Shown piece after piece: positions 1-10,635 of a stretch of DNA of 64,000 nucleotides. The DNA comes from Martelella alba. Its GTDB lineage: Bacteria; Pseudomonadota; Gammaproteobacteria; Enterobacterales; Enterobacteriaceae. The translations under genes and the position numbers were made by a program. Below the pieces are notes generated by a model that was given only the letters and a program-made list of their open reading frames with translations, ran no database searches and was not told the origin of the DNA. The DNA lies in contig NZ_SZPQ01000014.1 in assembly GCF_005217455.1 (NCBI RefSeq), positions 62,001 to 126,000 on the forward strand, in the 5' to 3' direction. Each line of letters starts with the position of its first letter. Positions within the stretch are counted from its first letter, which is position 1.

Positions 1-144
1 CTGGCCGGTCATGAAAATAACCCGTTCTTTCAGCAGGCGCGAAAAGATGTCGTAAGAACGTTCTCCGCGGGACGTCTGCTCAACCACCATCGGCACCAAC
101 GCCATATGGGGTGCGTATTGATCTTTTTCGCCACTGTATGACAT
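1..144 (-). CDS. clpP: ATP-dependent Clp protease proteolytic subunit ClpP, N-terminal part (cut by window edge)
   Basis: Only the first 48 codons are present; the gene runs off the left edge. The product begins [20 protein letters not shown] and continues through [23 protein letters not shown], which matches the start of enterobacterial ClpP closely. ClpP is the serine peptidase that forms a tetradecameric chamber with ClpA or ClpX in the cytosol. Three ATG codons lie in tandem; the third (144) is chosen because AGGAG sits six bases upstream and the protein then begins MSYS as in E. coli. It lies downstream of tig on the same strand, the usual tig-clpP order. The catalytic triad lies outside the window. 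Confidence 0.95.
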   Translation of the reverse strand, partial: MSYSGEKDQYAPHMALVPMVVEQTSRGERSYDIFSRLLKERVIFMTGQ

Positions 145-412
145 CATCATCTCCTAGATAAATATAGCTTGGCGCCATTATTACCGATTTTACTTGAGAA
201 GTGGATCAATCACCACCTCCAAGCCAAGGGTGCAGCCCTCGCTGGTCGGTTCCCCGGGTGTCCCTGCATTGCGTTATGACTTGTTTCATTCATTAATTGG
301 GGTTCGTCGGCTGGATTTCAAGCGCGTCCGCGGGTTCTTTGCGGATGGAAAAGCGTCCGATGCGGCTGTTTCGCGACGGTGATAAGTCTTTTTCACTCCC
401 CGACACACCTGT

Positions 413-447
413 AAAAATGAAAAGCCCGCCATCAAGGGATGACGGGC
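413..447 (-). terminator. Rho-independent terminator after tig
   Basis: Read on the minus strand, GCCCG and CGGGC (with an inner CATC/GATG pairing across one mismatch) form a hairpin followed by a T-rich run. It lies about 50 bases past the tig stop, so it should end most tig transcripts before clpP. The clpP promoter must then lie in 145-412; I could not identify its boxes. Confidence 0.75.
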
Positions 448-499
448 AAGTCGTGATAATCACTGCGCGCCACCCAGGGCGGACCGCCCTGGGGACCGA

Positions 500-1804
500 T
501 TAAGCCACGTTTGGCTGATTCATCAGTTCGTTGAACGAGATGTCCTTTTCAGTCACCTTCGCCTTGGACAGCAGGGTTTCCACCGCTTGCTCTTCCAGAG
601 CGACATTGCGCATGTTGTCCATCATTTCTTTGTTTTTAGCATAAAACTCGATGACTTCACGGGGATCTTCATAAGCGGAAGCCATCTCTTCAATCAGGGC
701 TTTGACCCGCGTCTCATCGGCTTTCAGGCCGTTGGACTGAATAACCTCGCCCAACAGCAACCCGACCTGGACACGGCGTTTAGCCTGTTCTTCGAACAGT
801 TCCCTCGGCAATTCCAACGCCTGTTTTTCGTTGCCGCCGAACCGCTGCGCGGCCTGACGGCGCAGAACATCGATTTCACTCTCGACCAGCCGCCCCGGAA
901 CAGTGATCTCATTGGCCTTGATCAACCCGTCGATCACTTGGGTCTTGATGCGATTGCGCACGGCGTTTTTCAGCTCGCGCTCCATGTTCTTGCGTACTTC
1001 GGCACGCAAGCCCTCAAGGGAACCGTCGGCCACGCCGAACCGTTTAATGAACGCCTCGGTCAGTTCCGGCAATTCGCGCTCTTCAACCTTTTTCAACGTA
1101 ATGGCGAATTTTGCGCCCTTGCCTTTCAGATTTTCCGCATGGTAATCATCCGGGAACGTCACGTCGATATCGAAGCTTTCGCCGGCCTTATGACCCATGA
1201 TGCCGTCCTCGAATCCAGGGATCATCCGGCCCTGTCCCATGGCAAGCACGAAATCGCTGGCTTTGCCGCCATCGAACTCCTCGCCGTCGACCGTGCCGCT
1301 AAAATCCACGGTCACGCGATCTTCGGCGCCCACGGCGCGATCAGTTTCTTTCCAGTCGGCCTGCTGCTTACGCAGCGTCTCGAGCATCTGATCCACATCG
1401 CTTTCGTTAACGGCGACCGCCGGTTTCTCGACTTCGATGGATTCCAGCCCCGTTAATTCGACTTCTGGATAGACTTCAAAATCAACATGATAGGTAAAAT
1501 CTTCCCCGTGCTTATAATCGCCGGGAACATAGTCGGGGGCGCCGACCGGATTGATTTTTTCCTGGATGATGGCATCGACGAAATTACGCTGCATCAGATC
1601 GCTTAGCACGTCTTGACGTACCGAAGCGCCATAGCGTTGCGCCACTATGTTCATCGGCACTTTTCCCTTGCGGAAACCGTCAATGCGAACTTTTTTGGCG
1701 ACGTTCACCAGTTCGCTTTTTACCGCTTGCTCAATGCTGTCGGCGGCAACGGTAATAGTTACGCGACGCCCCAGGCCTTCAGTGGTCTCAACAGAAACTT
1801 GCAT
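500..1804 (-). CDS. tig: Trigger factor, ribosome-associated chaperone and prolyl isomerase
   Basis: The product has 434 residues, against 432 in E. coli. Trigger factor binds ribosomal protein L23 at the exit tunnel and shields nascent chains. The N-terminal ribosome-binding domain carries the signature GFRKGKVP at residues 43-50. A central FKBP-type prolyl isomerase domain follows (about 150-245, with [17 protein letters not shown]), then the helical C-terminal arms. The start ATG is the only sensible one and the N-terminus aligns with the family. It is transcribed alone, with a terminator before clpP and a long untranslated stretch upstream. Nothing unusual is seen in the protein. Confidence 0.97.
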   Translation of the reverse strand: MQVSVETTEGLGRRVTITVAADSIEQAVKSELVNVAKKVRIDGFRKGKVPMNIVAQRYGASVRQDVLSDLMQRNFVDAIIQEKINPVGAPDYVPGDYKHGEDFTYHVDFEVYPEVELTGLESIEVEKPAVAVNESDVDQMLETLRKQQADWKETDRAVGAEDRVTVDFSGTVDGEEFDGGKASDFVLAMGQGRMIPGFEDGIMGHKAGESFDIDVTFPDDYHAENLKGKGAKFAITLKKVEERELPELTEAFIKRFGVADGSLEGLRAEVRKNMERELKNAVRNRIKTQVIDGLIKANEITVPGRLVESEIDVLRRQAAQRFGGNEKQALELPRELFEEQAKRRVQVGLLLGEVIQSNGLKADETRVKALIEEMASAYEDPREVIEFYAKNKEMMDNMRNVALEEQAVETLLSKAKVTEKDISFNELMNQPNVA

Positions 1805-2470
1805 CTTGTTACCTCAAAAAATCACAGTGCTCGGTCAACTCCAGAAGCCGTTTTCAAAGAAGCGGTCATCCAGGTCCGCTGACGTGAAAACGGCCTCTTG
1901 GCGCCCATCCCGTCAGGGTTATCTCACATACCGGGTCGGCGCCGGGCGACGCTGGTCATTTCCCGGCGCCACGCTAACGGGATCAGGTACGGATTTCCGC
2001 CCGTTATCCGCATGCATGCCGGCCGCGCCAATAACGCCTGCCGGGATAGGCTCAGAAAACCGGGGGCCCGCCCGAATAAAGAGCGGCCTCTTTCCCGTCG
2101 TCGTCAGAAGCGTCCCGAATACATTCCGGAAATATAAGACGCGGCATTATAGCGGCATAGGGTTTATGAGTCGAGAACAGCGCGTAAATTGCAACATACA
2201 GAGAGTCATAGCGCACATAAAATGAAAATGGCCCGGCGGCCGTTTCATGAAAAAAGCGACACACCCAGAGACTTCCAGTGGTGACGCGGCGGCAAGCGCA
2301 TGCCCCATGGGTCGTGACGCATTTTCATTGCCGATGATAGGCCCGAGGCGCCGTCACGACGCGGTAACCGCCGTGAGGGAACGTCGCAGAAAAAAGACGG
2401 CGTGAGGGCCGGCGATCCAACCGATCATCCTTTGCGCCGCCGATGGGAAACGGGTAGGTCAGACCAAGGG
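1805..2470. other. Long intergenic region between bolA and tig
   Basis: This 666-base stretch has no convincing gene; the short ORFs in it have no good start signals. A candidate tig promoter lies at 2146-2174. If that promoter is used, tig carries a leader of roughly 335 bases. I see no tRNA and no clear Rho-independent terminator for bolA. The stretch is longer than I recall for the E. coli bolA-tig gap. Confidence 0.5.
2146..2174 (-). promoter_or_regulatory. Candidate sigma70 promoter for tig
   Basis: On the minus strand, TCGACT (four of six matches to TTGACA) is followed after 17 bases by a perfect TATAAT. It points toward tig and would start RNA near position 2139. It was picked out by eye, so support is moderate. 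Confidence 0.5.
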
Positions 2471-2785
2471 CTAGGCGAGCAGCCCCGCGCCGCGGCAGGG
2501 CGGCGATGCCGGCACGGCGTTTTGCAGGCTGGCCCATTCTTTTAGCGTATAGGTGTGCAACGCCAGGGCGTGCACCGGACCGGCAAGCTCTTCGGCCAGT
2601 GTCGCGTATAAAGAACGATGGCGCGTCAGAATGCGCTCGCCGGCGAAGCAATCGCTTACCAGCACGACTTTGAAATGGCTCTCCGACCCCGCGGGAACAT
2701 TATGTCGATAACTTTCGTCAGTCACCTCCAGATACACCGGATCAAACGCAGCCCTTATTTTCGCTTCAATCTGCTCGCGTAACAT
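2471..2785 (-). CDS. bolA: BolA family transcriptional/iron-sulfur regulator
   Basis: A protein of 104 residues with the BolA core: [32 protein letters not shown] followed by [14 protein letters not shown]. BolA has a KH-like fold, partners monothiol glutaredoxins through an iron-sulfur cluster, and acts as a stress and morphogene regulator in E. coli. The invariant His of the HTYT segment is present. AAGGAG sits eight bases before the ATG. The last 15 residues (proline, glycine and cysteine rich) are poorly conserved, as in other BolA proteins. It is divergent from yajG. I did not find a clear gearbox promoter. Confidence 0.95.
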   Translation of the reverse strand: MLREQIEAKIRAAFDPVYLEVTDESYRHNVPAGSESHFKVVLVSDCFAGERILTRHRSLYATLAEELAGPVHALALHTYTLKEWASLQNAVPASPPCRGAGLLA

Positions 2786-3105
2786 GGTTTTCTCCTTACC
2801 GCATAGGCCGAGCGCTATACCGACAATTAAACTTTAGCCGACTTTTTATTAACGTATAGTCATATTATCCTAAATTTTTGTCCAAAAACGCCGAAACGTT
2901 AGCGCGCGTACAGGATCGCGCCATTTCTGCCTAGGCCAAGCGGGTCCGCCGCCGTTAAACCGCCCCCCGCCGAGCGGTCCGATGGAGAAGCTGACGTTAA
3001 TTAACACAATTTAGCGTGATTCTGATCTTCCCCCGGCCGGCGGCGATGCTATCATGTGGGCTATTTATCTCCCCCCCGTGCATCTTGATGATTGAGAAGA
3101 CGAAT
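2786..3105. other. Divergent promoter region bolA/yajG
   Basis: This 320-base stretch separates two divergent genes and holds an AT-rich core around 2820-2880 where promoters are expected. No hexamer pair was clear enough to name, and no gene is visible. Confidence 0.5.
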
Positions 3106-3684
3106 ATGCTGAAAAAATGGTTTTTCCCTTTACTGGCGGTGTTGGCGCTCGCCGGTTGCGCCAGTACCAGCACCACGCTTGAAGTAACCCCGAAAATCGA
3201 CCTGCCGCCGCAAGATCCCACCTTAATGGGTATCACCGTGAGCATCAACGGCGCCGACCAACGTCCCGATCAGGCCCTGGCCCGGGTTAACCGCGACGGC
3301 CAGCTGGTCACCCTGACCCCCTCCCGCGACCTGCGCTTCCTGCTTCAGGAAGTGCTGGAAAAACAAATGGCCGCCCGCGGCTATATGATCGGACCCAATG
3401 GCGCGGTCGACCTACAGATCATCGTTAATAAGCTCTACGCCGATGTGACCGAGGGCAATCTGCGCTATAGCATCACCACCAACGCCGATATCTCCATCAT
3501 CGCCACGGCCAAAAACGGCAACAAGCAAATCAAGCATTATCAATCGACCTATAGTGTCCAGGGGGCATTGACGGCCACTAACGCCAAAATCACCAGTGCC
3601 GTCAACAGCGTGCTGAGCGATGTCATCAGCGCGATGGCGCAAGACACCAGCATCAGCCAATTTATCAAGGAAAACGCGCATTAA
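3106..3684 (+). CDS. yajG: Lipoprotein YajG
   Basis: A 192-residue lipoprotein, equal in length to E. coli YajG. The chosen ATG gives MLKKWFFPLLAVLALAGC, a lipoprotein signal with lipobox LAGC at residues 15-18 and Cys18 as the modified residue. Earlier in-frame starts would put a poor extension before the signal. The body contains the conserved segments LMGITVSINGADQRPDQALA and LRFLLQEVLEKQMAARGYM. YajG belongs to an outer-membrane lipoprotein family of unclear function; it is commonly next to bolA and ampG, as here. It is followed by a strong terminator. Confidence 0.94.
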   Translation: MLKKWFFPLLAVLALAGCASTSTTLEVTPKIDLPPQDPTLMGITVSINGADQRPDQALARVNRDGQLVTLTPSRDLRFLLQEVLEKQMAARGYMIGPNGAVDLQIIVNKLYADVTEGNLRYSITTNADISIIATAKNGNKQIKHYQSTYSVQGALTATNAKITSAVNSVLSDVISAMAQDTSISQFIKENAH

Positions 3685-3717
3685 TCCGCCCCGCGTTCAT
3701 TCCATGGTTACGCCGGA

Positions 3718-3750
3718 AGCCCGCCCGCCGTCGACGGGCGGGCTTTCGTT
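3718..3750 (+). terminator. Rho-independent terminator after yajG
   Basis: A ten-base-pair GC-rich stem starting AGCCCGCCCG and closing CGGGCGGGCT, with a seven-base loop, is followed by TTCGTT. It lies 34 bases past the yajG stop and directly ahead of ampG, so ampG probably relies on read-through or a promoter inside this short gap. Confidence 0.7.
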
Positions 3751-3780
3751 CCCCCAGTGAAAACCGCCGACTCGCCGCCT

Positions 3781-5262
3781 ATGTCCGCACATCGCCTAAG
3801 CCCCGCCGTTTTGCTGCAACCACGTTCCCTGCTGCTGCTCTTCCTGGGATTCTCCTCGGGACTGCCGTTGGCCTTGACCTCGGGTACCCTGCAGGCCTGG
3901 ATGACGGTGGCGAACGTCGATTTACAGACCATCGGTTTTTTCTCCTTGGTGGGTCAGGCTTATGTATTCAAATTCCTTTGGGCGCCGCTAATGGATCGCT
4001 ATGCGCCGCCCCGGCTCGGCCGCCGACGCGGTTGGTTGGTGCTCACCCAATTGCTCATCATCGCCGGACTGGCGGCGATGGCCGGGCTGGACCCGATCGC
4101 CAACCTGGGCGCCATGGCGCTGTTGGCGGTCTGGGTAGCCTTTTGCTCCGCCTCGCAGGATATCGTGTTCGACGCCTATAAAACCGATCTGCTGCCGGCG
4201 CAAGAGCGTGGAACCGGCGCCGCCGTCTCTGTGCTGGGTTATCGCCTGGCCATGCTGGTTTCCGGCGGACTGGCGCTGTGGCTGGCCGATCGCTGGCTGG
4301 GATGGCACAACACCTATTGGCTGATGGCCGGTCTGATGCTGGTCGGCGTCGCGGCCACGCTCGCGGCGCCGGAACCGGATTATGCCATCCCCGCGCCGCG
4401 CAGCCTGGAGCAGGCCATCGTCGAACCTTTGCGGGACTTTTTCAGCCGCGACAATGCCTGGCTGATGCTGTTGCTGATTGTCACCTACAAACTCGGCGAC
4501 GCTTTCGCCGGCAGCCTGAGTACCACGTTTTTGATTCGCGGCGCCGGGTTTTCCGCCGGCGAGGTCGGCGTGGTGAATAAAACCCTCGGCCTGCTGGCCA
4601 CTATCGTCGGCGCGCTGGCGGGCGGCGTTTTAATGCAGCGCCTGTCGTTGTTTCGGGCCCTGTTGCTGTTCGGACTGCTGCAAACCCTTTCCAATGCCGG
4701 TTACTGGTTTCTCACGGTCACCGAACCACGCCTGGCGACCATGGCGGCGGTCATCTTTATCGAAAATTTGTGCGGCGGCCTGGGTACTGCGGCATTTGTC
4801 GCCTTGCTGATGACCTTATGCAACAAATCCTTTTCAGCCACCCAGTTCGCGCTGCTCTCCGCGCTCTCGGCTATCGGCCGGGTCTATGTGGGGCCCATAG
4901 CCGGCTGGTTTGTTGAACTGCACGGTTGGGCCTGGTTTTACGCCTTTTCCATCGTCGCCGGCTTTCCCGGCCTGATTATTTTGATGTTATGCCGGCTGAC
5001 ATTGAAAGACGCGCAGGAATCCGGCGTGTTCGCCCGACGGCGCCATTACCATGGCGCTTATCGTTGGGCGCTACGGTTGATGTTGTTTGGCGCGCTGCTG
5101 CTCGGCCTGGGGCTGCTCATGCTGTTATTGCGATCGCTGAGTTGGGCGGCCGCCGGCCCGATCGCCGAGTTCTGCTGGCAAAGCGGCGCATTACTGATCG
5201 CCATGGCGTTCGGGACCGGTTGCTGGCTGGATGTCCTTTCGCTGCGCCGGGCGGCGGCTTAA
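3781..5262 (+). CDS. ampG: Anhydromuropeptide permease AmpG
   Basis: An inner-membrane MFS-type permease that imports GlcNAc-anhydromuropeptides for peptidoglycan recycling; in species with inducible AmpC it supplies the inducing signal. The chosen ATG gives 493 residues (E. coli 491) beginning MSAHRLSPAVLLQPRS. The family segments FSSGLPLALTSGTLQAWMTV, FFSLVGQAYVFKFLWAPLMDRY and CSASQDIVFDAYKTDLLP follow. An in-frame GTG at 3757 would add eight residues; neither start has a good Shine-Dalgarno, and the ATG aligns better with E. coli. The C-terminal pair of helices is more diverged. Confidence 0.95.
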   Translation: MSAHRLSPAVLLQPRSLLLLFLGFSSGLPLALTSGTLQAWMTVANVDLQTIGFFSLVGQAYVFKFLWAPLMDRYAPPRLGRRRGWLVLTQLLIIAGLAAMAGLDPIANLGAMALLAVWVAFCSASQDIVFDAYKTDLLPAQERGTGAAVSVLGYRLAMLVSGGLALWLADRWLGWHNTYWLMAGLMLVGVAATLAAPEPDYAIPAPRSLEQAIVEPLRDFFSRDNAWLMLLLIVTYKLGDAFAGSLSTTFLIRGAGFSAGEVGVVNKTLGLLATIVGALAGGVLMQRLSLFRALLLFGLLQTLSNAGYWFLTVTEPRLATMAAVIFIENLCGGLGTAAFVALLMTLCNKSFSATQFALLSALSAIGRVYVGPIAGWFVELHGWAWFYAFSIVAGFPGLIILMLCRLTLKDAQESGVFARRRHYHGAYRWALRLMLFGALLLGLGLLMLLLRSLSWAAAGPIAEFCWQSGALLIAMAFGTGCWLDVLSLRRAAA

Positions 5263-5634
5263 AGGACAGATTAAAGAAGGCCGGGCTCTCTGCTCGTTTG
5301 TCGCGGAAATGTATCAAGGAAGTATATAAAACGACCTATTTTTGTATCCGGAGTTTTTTTTTACATCACATCACCGCAGTGATAGTTTAGATACCGTATT
5401 GTTTTGGCGCGGACGTATTTGTCATTTTGTAGCTTACTTGTCGCTTGATGATGCGTGAGTGTTAATTTTTTGATAATAACGGACGGGTTTTATGCTTTAT
5501 TGCGTGAGAAAAATCACCTGCGAACGCATTTCCCACTAAGCCTTTGTGCATGTTCATATTTTGTCATAATTTTCTTGAATCATGATACCGCTCGCAGTAG
5601 CCGGAAACATGTCTCTGACATAACCTTAAGCGTG
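5263..5634. other. Upstream region of the cyo operon
   Basis: A stretch of over 300 bases without a gene between ampG and the cyo promoter. It is AT-rich compared with its neighbours, consistent with regulator binding (ArcA and Fnr control cyo in E. coli), but I could not assign specific operators. Confidence 0.45.
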
Positions 5635-5663
5635 TTTACAGTACTGCAACCTTCCCGTAAAAT
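5635..5663 (+). promoter_or_regulatory. Sigma70 promoter of cyoABCDE
   Basis: TTTACA and TAAAAT are separated by exactly 17 bases, both one mismatch from consensus. RNA would start near 5670, about 43 bases before the cyoA ATG. Position and orientation fit the operon promoter. Confidence 0.75.
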
Positions 5664-5712
5664 GCCCACACACAAGAAACGACATTAGAGCCCTTTTTAT
5701 TGAGGTCGTTAG

Positions 5713-6747
5713 ATGAGACGCAGGAAATACAATAAAAGTATAGGGATTCTGTCATTGATATCCGCAACCGTTTTGCTAAGCGGTTGCGATATGGCATTAA
5801 TGAATCCCAAAGGACAGATCGGACTAGAGCAGCGTTCACTGATACTGACCGCCCTAGGGCTGATGTTGCTGGTGGTTGTGCCCGCCATCGTCATGGCGCT
5901 TGTTTTCGCCATTAAATACCGCGCCGGCAACACCAAGGCGACATATAGCCCCAATTGGTCCCATTCGGGTAAAGTGGAATTGGTGGTCTGGACGGTGCCT
6001 ATCCTTATCATCATTTTCCTGGCGATCCTGACATGGAAATCCACCCATGCGCTGGACCCTTACAAGCCCATCGCTTCCGACGCGAAACCCATCAATATCC
6101 AAGTGGTGGCGACGGATTGGAAATGGCTGTTCATTTATCCCGAACAGGGTATCGCCACCGTTAATCAGATAGCCTTCCCGGTCAATGTACCGATCAGGTT
6201 CAGCATTACCTCCAACTCAGTGATGAACTCCTTCTTCATCCCCCGGCTCGGCGGCCAGATTTACGCCATGGCCGGCATGAACGCCACGCTTCACCTGATT
6301 GCCAATGAAGCCGGCTCCTACAAGGGCATTTCATCCAACTTCAGCGGCCGCGGCTTTTCCGGCATGAAATTCACCGCCATCGCCACGCCGGATCAACAAA
6401 GTTTCGAAGATTGGGTCCACAAAGTGAAATCCTCCCCGGAGACGCTCAATACCATGGCTGCCTATGAGCAGTTGGCCGCCCCCAGCGAGAATCATCCGGT
6501 GGAATATTTCGCCAGCGTCAAGCCGGGTTTATACAGCGCCATCATCAATAAATTCATGGGCAAAGGCATGAGCATGGACACGACCCAGCACGCGGACGCG
6601 GACATGGGCACGCCGCATGATGCCGTTTCGCAAAGGAGCGGAAATGCCCCGGATCATTCGGGCACGGACGATGCCATGAACATGCAGAAAAACGCCGGGA
6701 CGGGTATGGACATGGACGGACATTCTCACACCGGAACCGAGGAATAA
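5713..6747 (+). CDS. cyoA: Cytochrome bo3 ubiquinol oxidase subunit II
   Basis: Subunit II of the proton-pumping ubiquinol oxidase of the inner membrane. It is a lipoprotein (lipobox LSGC, Cys25) with two transmembrane helices and a periplasmic cupredoxin-like domain. That domain includes the segment [23 protein letters not shown] and, as in all quinol oxidases, lacks the CuA ligands. The length is 344 residues against 315 in E. coli. Most of the excess is a C-terminal tail after residue ~280 that is rich in Met, His, Asp and Gly. E. coli has a shorter tail of similar composition. It is the first gene of cyoABCDE, four bases from cyoB. Confidence 0.97.
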   Translation: MRRRKYNKSIGILSLISATVLLSGCDMALMNPKGQIGLEQRSLILTALGLMLLVVVPAIVMALVFAIKYRAGNTKATYSPNWSHSGKVELVVWTVPILIIIFLAILTWKSTHALDPYKPIASDAKPINIQVVATDWKWLFIYPEQGIATVNQIAFPVNVPIRFSITSNSVMNSFFIPRLGGQIYAMAGMNATLHLIANEAGSYKGISSNFSGRGFSGMKFTAIATPDQQSFEDWVHKVKSSPETLNTMAAYEQLAAPSENHPVEYFASVKPGLYSAIINKFMGKGMSMDTTQHADADMGTPHDAVSQRSGNAPDHSGTDDAMNMQKNAGTGMDMDGHSHTGTEE

Positions 6748-6751
6748 AACG

Positions 6752-8746
6752 ATGTTCGGATTATTAACACTGAATTCGATTCCGTATCACGAACCCATCA
6801 TCATGGTTACCGTGGCCGCCATCATCGTGATTGGGCTGGTCATCGTGGCCTTAATCACCTATTTTGGCAAATGGCAATATCTTTGGAATGAATGGTTCAC
6901 CTCGGTCGATCATAAGAAAATCGGCGTGATGTACATGATTGTGGCTTTCGTGATGCTGTTGCGCGGCTTCGCCGACGCCATCATGATGCGTTCCCAGCAG
7001 GCGCTGGCCTCGGCCGGCGAGGCGGGCTTCCTTCCGCCCCATCATTATGATCAGGTCGTGACCGCCCATGGCGTGATCATGATTATCTTCATGGCTACGC
7101 CGTTCGTGGTCGGGCTGATGAATCTGGCGGTGCCGCTGCAAATCGGCGCGCGGGATGTGGCCTTCCCTTTCCTGAATTCCATCAGTTTCTGGTTTTTCGT
7201 GGTCGGGGTCATTCTCATCAATATCTCCCTGGGCGTCGGCGAATTCGCCCAGACCGGCTGGGTGGCCTATCCGCCGCTGGCCGGCAAGGAGTACAGTCCC
7301 GGCGTCGGGGTGGATTACTGGATCTGGAGCATCCAGATAGCCGGTATCGGCACCACGCTTACCGGCGTCAATTTCTTCGCCACCATTCTGCGGATGCGCG
7401 CGCCGAACATGCCGATGATGAAGATGCCGGTGTTCACCTGGACGGCGTTGTGCACCAATGTGCTTATCATCGCGGCGTTTCCCATCCTGACCGTGACCAT
7501 CGCGCTGCTCACCCTGGACCGCTACCTGGGCACCCATTTCTTTACCAATGACATGGGCGGCAACATGATGATGTATGTCAACCTGTTTTGGGCCTGGGGT
7601 CATCCGGAAGTGTACATATTGGTGCTGCCGGTGTTCGGGGTTTTCTCCGAAGTGGTGGCCACTTTCTCGAAGAAGCGTCTGTTCGGCTACACTTCGCTGG
7701 TGTGGGCCACCATCGCCATCACCGTGCTGTCGTTCGGCGTTTGGCTGCACCACTTCTTCACCATGGGGTCCGGCGCCAACGTCAATTCGTTTTTCGGCAT
7801 CATGACGATGATTATCGCCATTCCCACCGGGGTGAAAATCTTCAACTGGCTGTTTACCATGTACCAGGGACGCATTGTATTCAGTTCGGCCATGCTCTGG
7901 ACCGTGGGCTTCATCATCACCTTCTCCATCGGCGGGATGACCGGTGTGCTGATGGCGGTGCCCGGCGCGGACTTCGTGCTGCACAATAGTCTGTTCCTCA
8001 TCGCCCACTTCCATAACGTCATCATCGGCGGCGTGGTGTTCGGCTGCTTCGCCGGCATGACCTACTGGTGGCCGAAGGCCTTCGGCTATACCCTGAACGA
8101 AACCTGGGGCAAACGCGCCTTCTGGTTCTGGATTATCGGTTTTTACGTGGCGTTTATGCCGTTGTATGCGTTGGGCTTTATGGGGATGACCCGTCGCCTG
8201 AGCCAGCAAATCGATCCTGAATTCCATCCGTTGCTGGTGGTGGCCGCCGGCGGCGTGGCGCTTATCGCCCTGGGCATTCTCTGCCAGGTTATCCAAATTG
8301 TGGTCAGTGTCATCCAGCGCGACCAGAACCGCGATTTGACCGGCGACCCGTGGGGCGGCCGCACCCTGGAATGGTCCACATCCTCACCGCCGCCGTTTTA
8401 CAACTTCGCCCTGGTGCCTGATGTGCATAATCATCGCGACGCCTTCTGGCAGATGAAAGAAGACGGCACGGCCTATAAGAAACCGCAGGCCTACGAACAA
8501 ATCCATATGCCGAAGAATACCGGCGCCGGCGTCATTATCGCCGCTTTCAGCCTGGTGTTCGGTTTCGCCATGATTTGGCATATCTGGTGGATGGCCATTA
8601 TCGGCTTTGCCGGCATGATAGTGACCTGGATTGCCCACAGCTTTAACGAAGACGTGGATTATTACGTGCCTGTCGAAGAAGTGGAACGTATCGAAAACCG
8701 GCATTTTGAACAAATCAGCGAAGCAGGCCTGAACAATGTCAACTGA
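6752..8746 (+). CDS. cyoB: Cytochrome bo3 ubiquinol oxidase subunit I
   Basis: The catalytic heme-copper subunit, 664 residues (E. coli 663). Expected ligands are present: the low-spin heme His in AHGVIMI, the CuB His284 and cross-linked Tyr in WGHPEVYI, the His pair in WLHHFFTMG, and the heme His pair in HFHNVIIG. Numbering of His284 is identical to E. coli. The D-channel and K-channel regions look intact, so this should be a working proton pump reducing oxygen to water with ubiquinol. It overlaps the start of cyoC by 11 bases, indicating translational coupling. Confidence 0.98.
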   Translation: MFGLLTLNSIPYHEPIIMVTVAAIIVIGLVIVALITYFGKWQYLWNEWFTSVDHKKIGVMYMIVAFVMLLRGFADAIMMRSQQALASAGEAGFLPPHHYDQVVTAHGVIMIIFMATPFVVGLMNLAVPLQIGARDVAFPFLNSISFWFFVVGVILINISLGVGEFAQTGWVAYPPLAGKEYSPGVGVDYWIWSIQIAGIGTTLTGVNFFATILRMRAPNMPMMKMPVFTWTALCTNVLIIAAFPILTVTIALLTLDRYLGTHFFTNDMGGNMMMYVNLFWAWGHPEVYILVLPVFGVFSEVVATFSKKRLFGYTSLVWATIAITVLSFGVWLHHFFTMGSGANVNSFFGIMTMIIAIPTGVKIFNWLFTMYQGRIVFSSAMLWTVGFIITFSIGGMTGVLMAVPGADFVLHNSLFLIAHFHNVIIGGVVFGCFAGMTYWWPKAFGYTLNETWGKRAFWFWIIGFYVAFMPLYALGFMGMTRRLSQQIDPEFHPLLVVAAGGVALIALGILCQVIQIVVSVIQRDQNRDLTGDPWGGRTLEWSTSSPPPFYNFALVPDVHNHRDAFWQMKEDGTAYKKPQAYEQIHMPKNTGAGVIIAAFSLVFGFAMIWHIWWMAIIGFAGMIVTWIAHSFNEDVDYYVPVEEVERIENRHFEQISEAGLNNVN

Positions 8747-9350
8747 GACTCTGACTAATCACGATAACGCCCATGCCGCGCATGGGCATCACGATGCGGG
8801 AGCCATAAAGGTATTTGGCTTCTGGATCTACCTGATGAGCGACTGCATTTTGTTCGCGAGCCTGTTCGCGACTTATGGCGTTTTAGTCAACAGCGTGGCC
8901 GGCGGGCCGACTGGCAAAGACATTTTCGAATTGCCCTTCGTACTGGTCGAAACCCTGTTTCTGCTTATCAGCAGCATCACCTACGGCATGGCCATCCTGG
9001 CCATGCACAAAGGGCTAAAGAATCAGGTCATCACCTGGCTGGGATTCACCTTTTTGTTCGGTCTGGGCTTTATCTGCATGGAACTTTACGAGTTCCATCA
9101 TCTGATCGGCGAAGGCTTTGGCCCGGATCGCAGCGGTTTCCTTTCCGGGTTCTTCACGCTGGTGGGCACCCACGGGCTGCATGTCACTTCCGGCCTGATC
9201 TGGATTTTGGTGATGATGGCGCATGTCTGGCGCCGCGGCCTGAACGCCACCAATCAAACCCGCCTGATGTGCCTGAGCCTGTTCTGGCATTTCCTTGATG
9301 TGGTTTGGATTTGCGTATTCACCGTGGTGTATTTGATGGGGGCCTTGTGA
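8736..9350 (+). CDS. cyoC: Cytochrome bo3 ubiquinol oxidase subunit III
   Basis: A five-helix inner-membrane subunit of 204 residues, the same length as in E. coli. Characteristic segments are [41 protein letters not shown] and [23 protein letters not shown]. The short N-terminus is His-rich ([10 protein letters not shown]), as in E. coli. Its start lies inside the end of cyoB and its TGA overlaps the cyoD ATG as TGATG. Confidence 0.97.
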   Translation: MSTETLTNHDNAHAAHGHHDAGAIKVFGFWIYLMSDCILFASLFATYGVLVNSVAGGPTGKDIFELPFVLVETLFLLISSITYGMAILAMHKGLKNQVITWLGFTFLFGLGFICMELYEFHHLIGEGFGPDRSGFLSGFFTLVGTHGLHVTSGLIWILVMMAHVWRRGLNATNQTRLMCLSLFWHFLDVVWICVFTVVYLMGAL

Positions 9351-9685
9351 TGAGCAGTCATTCCACGACCGGGCACGGCGGCGCCAGTCATGGCAGCCTG
9401 AAAACCTACCTGACCGGTTTTATATTGTCGATCATTTTAACCGTTATCCCATTTGGTATGGTGATGTCCGGTTCGGCGGCCAAAGAAACGCTTATCGCGG
9501 TATTGGTGATTTGCGCGGTGGTGCAAATCATTGTCCATCTGATCTGTTTCCTGCATCTGGATACATCTTCGGAACAGCGATGGAACCTGGTGGCTTTTGT
9601 TTTCGCCGTCTTGATCATCTTTATTCTCGTTGCGGGCTCTCTCTGGATTATGTGGTACCTGAACCATAATCTGATGAGCCATTAA
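9350..9685 (+). CDS. cyoD: Cytochrome bo3 ubiquinol oxidase subunit IV
   Basis: A 111-residue three-helix subunit (E. coli 109) that helps assemble the CuB site. The ATG overlapping the cyoC stop is chosen: it gives [20 protein letters not shown], which aligns with E. coli. An upstream in-frame start at 9305 would lie deep in cyoC. The core [18 protein letters not shown] and the segment [17 protein letters not shown] are conserved. Confidence 0.96.
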   Translation: MSSHSTTGHGGASHGSLKTYLTGFILSIILTVIPFGMVMSGSAAKETLIAVLVICAVVQIIVHLICFLHLDTSSEQRWNLVAFVFAVLIIFILVAGSLWIMWYLNHNLMSH

Positions 9686-9700
9686 TAGAGCGCGATCCCG

Positions 9701-10591
9701 ATGATGAACAAATACCTGCAAGTCACCAAGCCAGGGATTATCTTCGGTAATCTCATTTCCGTTATCGGCGGTTTTTTATTGGCTTCCCAAGGCCGTATCG
9801 ACCCGCCGCTGTTTCTTGCCACGCTGCTCGGTGTTTCCCTGGTGGTTGCTTCCGGTTGTGTTTTCAATAATTACATCGACCGGGATATCGACAGGAAAAT
9901 GGAGCGGACCAAAAACCGCGTCCTGGTGAAGGGGCTTATCACGCCAAGAGTCACGTTGGCATACGCCACCGCGCTGGGCATCGCAGGCTTCATTGTGCTG
10001 TATACGGCGGCCAATCCGCTGGCCATGTGGCTGGCGGTCATGGGCTTTATCGTTTATGTGGGCGTCTACAGCCTGTATATGAAACGCAAATCGGTCTATG
10101 GCACCTTGATTGGCAGTCTTTCCGGCGCGGCGCCGCCGGTAATAGGCTATTGCGCCGTTAGCGACCGGTTCGATATGGGCGCGCTTATCCTGTTATCCAT
10201 ATTCAGCCTGTGGCAGATGCCCCATTCCTACGCCATCGCCATTTTCCGCTTTAAGGACTACCAGGCGGCGTCGATTCCGGTGTTGCCGGTCAAACGGGGC
10301 ATATCCGTCACTAAACACCATATCACCTTCTATATTATTGGTTTTATGGTGGCCACGCTGATGCTGACGCTGGGCGGCTACGCCGGTTATAAATACCTGG
10401 TGGTCGCGGCATCCGTCAGTGTCTGGTGGTTGGGCATGGCCCTGCAAGGCTACAAATCGGCCAATGACGATCGTGTCTGGGCGCGGAAATTGTTCATTTT
10501 TTCCATCGTGGCCATTACGTCACTTAGCGTGATGATGTCGGTGGATTTCATGGTCCCGTCCCCGACCAGCTTATTATCCTATGTCCGCTAA
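9701..10591 (+). CDS. cyoE: Protoheme IX farnesyltransferase (heme O synthase)
   Basis: A UbiA-family polytopic prenyltransferase of 296 residues, identical in length to E. coli CyoE. It attaches farnesyl to heme B to make heme O for the cyoB active site. The first Asp-rich motif is [18 protein letters not shown]. The second conserved region is around [25 protein letters not shown]. It sits 15 bases behind cyoD and ends the operon; a perfect terminator follows within 12 bases. Confidence 0.97.
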   Translation: MMNKYLQVTKPGIIFGNLISVIGGFLLASQGRIDPPLFLATLLGVSLVVASGCVFNNYIDRDIDRKMERTKNRVLVKGLITPRVTLAYATALGIAGFIVLYTAANPLAMWLAVMGFIVYVGVYSLYMKRKSVYGTLIGSLSGAAPPVIGYCAVSDRFDMGALILLSIFSLWQMPHSYAIAIFRFKDYQAASIPVLPVKRGISVTKHHITFYIIGFMVATLMLTLGGYAGYKYLVVAASVSVWWLGMALQGYKSANDDRVWARKLFIFSIVAITSLSVMMSVDFMVPSPTSLLSYVR

Positions 10592-10602
10592 ATGGCGATC
10601 TC

Positions 10603-10635
10603 ACCGGCAAAGTGAACGCTTTGCCGGTTATTTTC
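10603..10635 (+). terminator. Rho-independent terminator of the cyo operon
   Basis: A perfect ten-base-pair stem, ACCGGCAAAG paired with CTTTGCCGGT around a six-base loop, is followed by TATTTT. It lies 12 bases past the cyoE stop. Confidence 0.85.

Noticed and set aside
297-503. 68-residue ORF between clpP and tig
   Set aside because: Runs through the tig terminator hairpin and into the tig 3' end; no ribosome site.
6851-8296. 481-residue antisense ORF opposite cyoB
   Set aside because: Histidine- and glycine-rich shadow of a conserved gene; no ribosome site and no family likeness.
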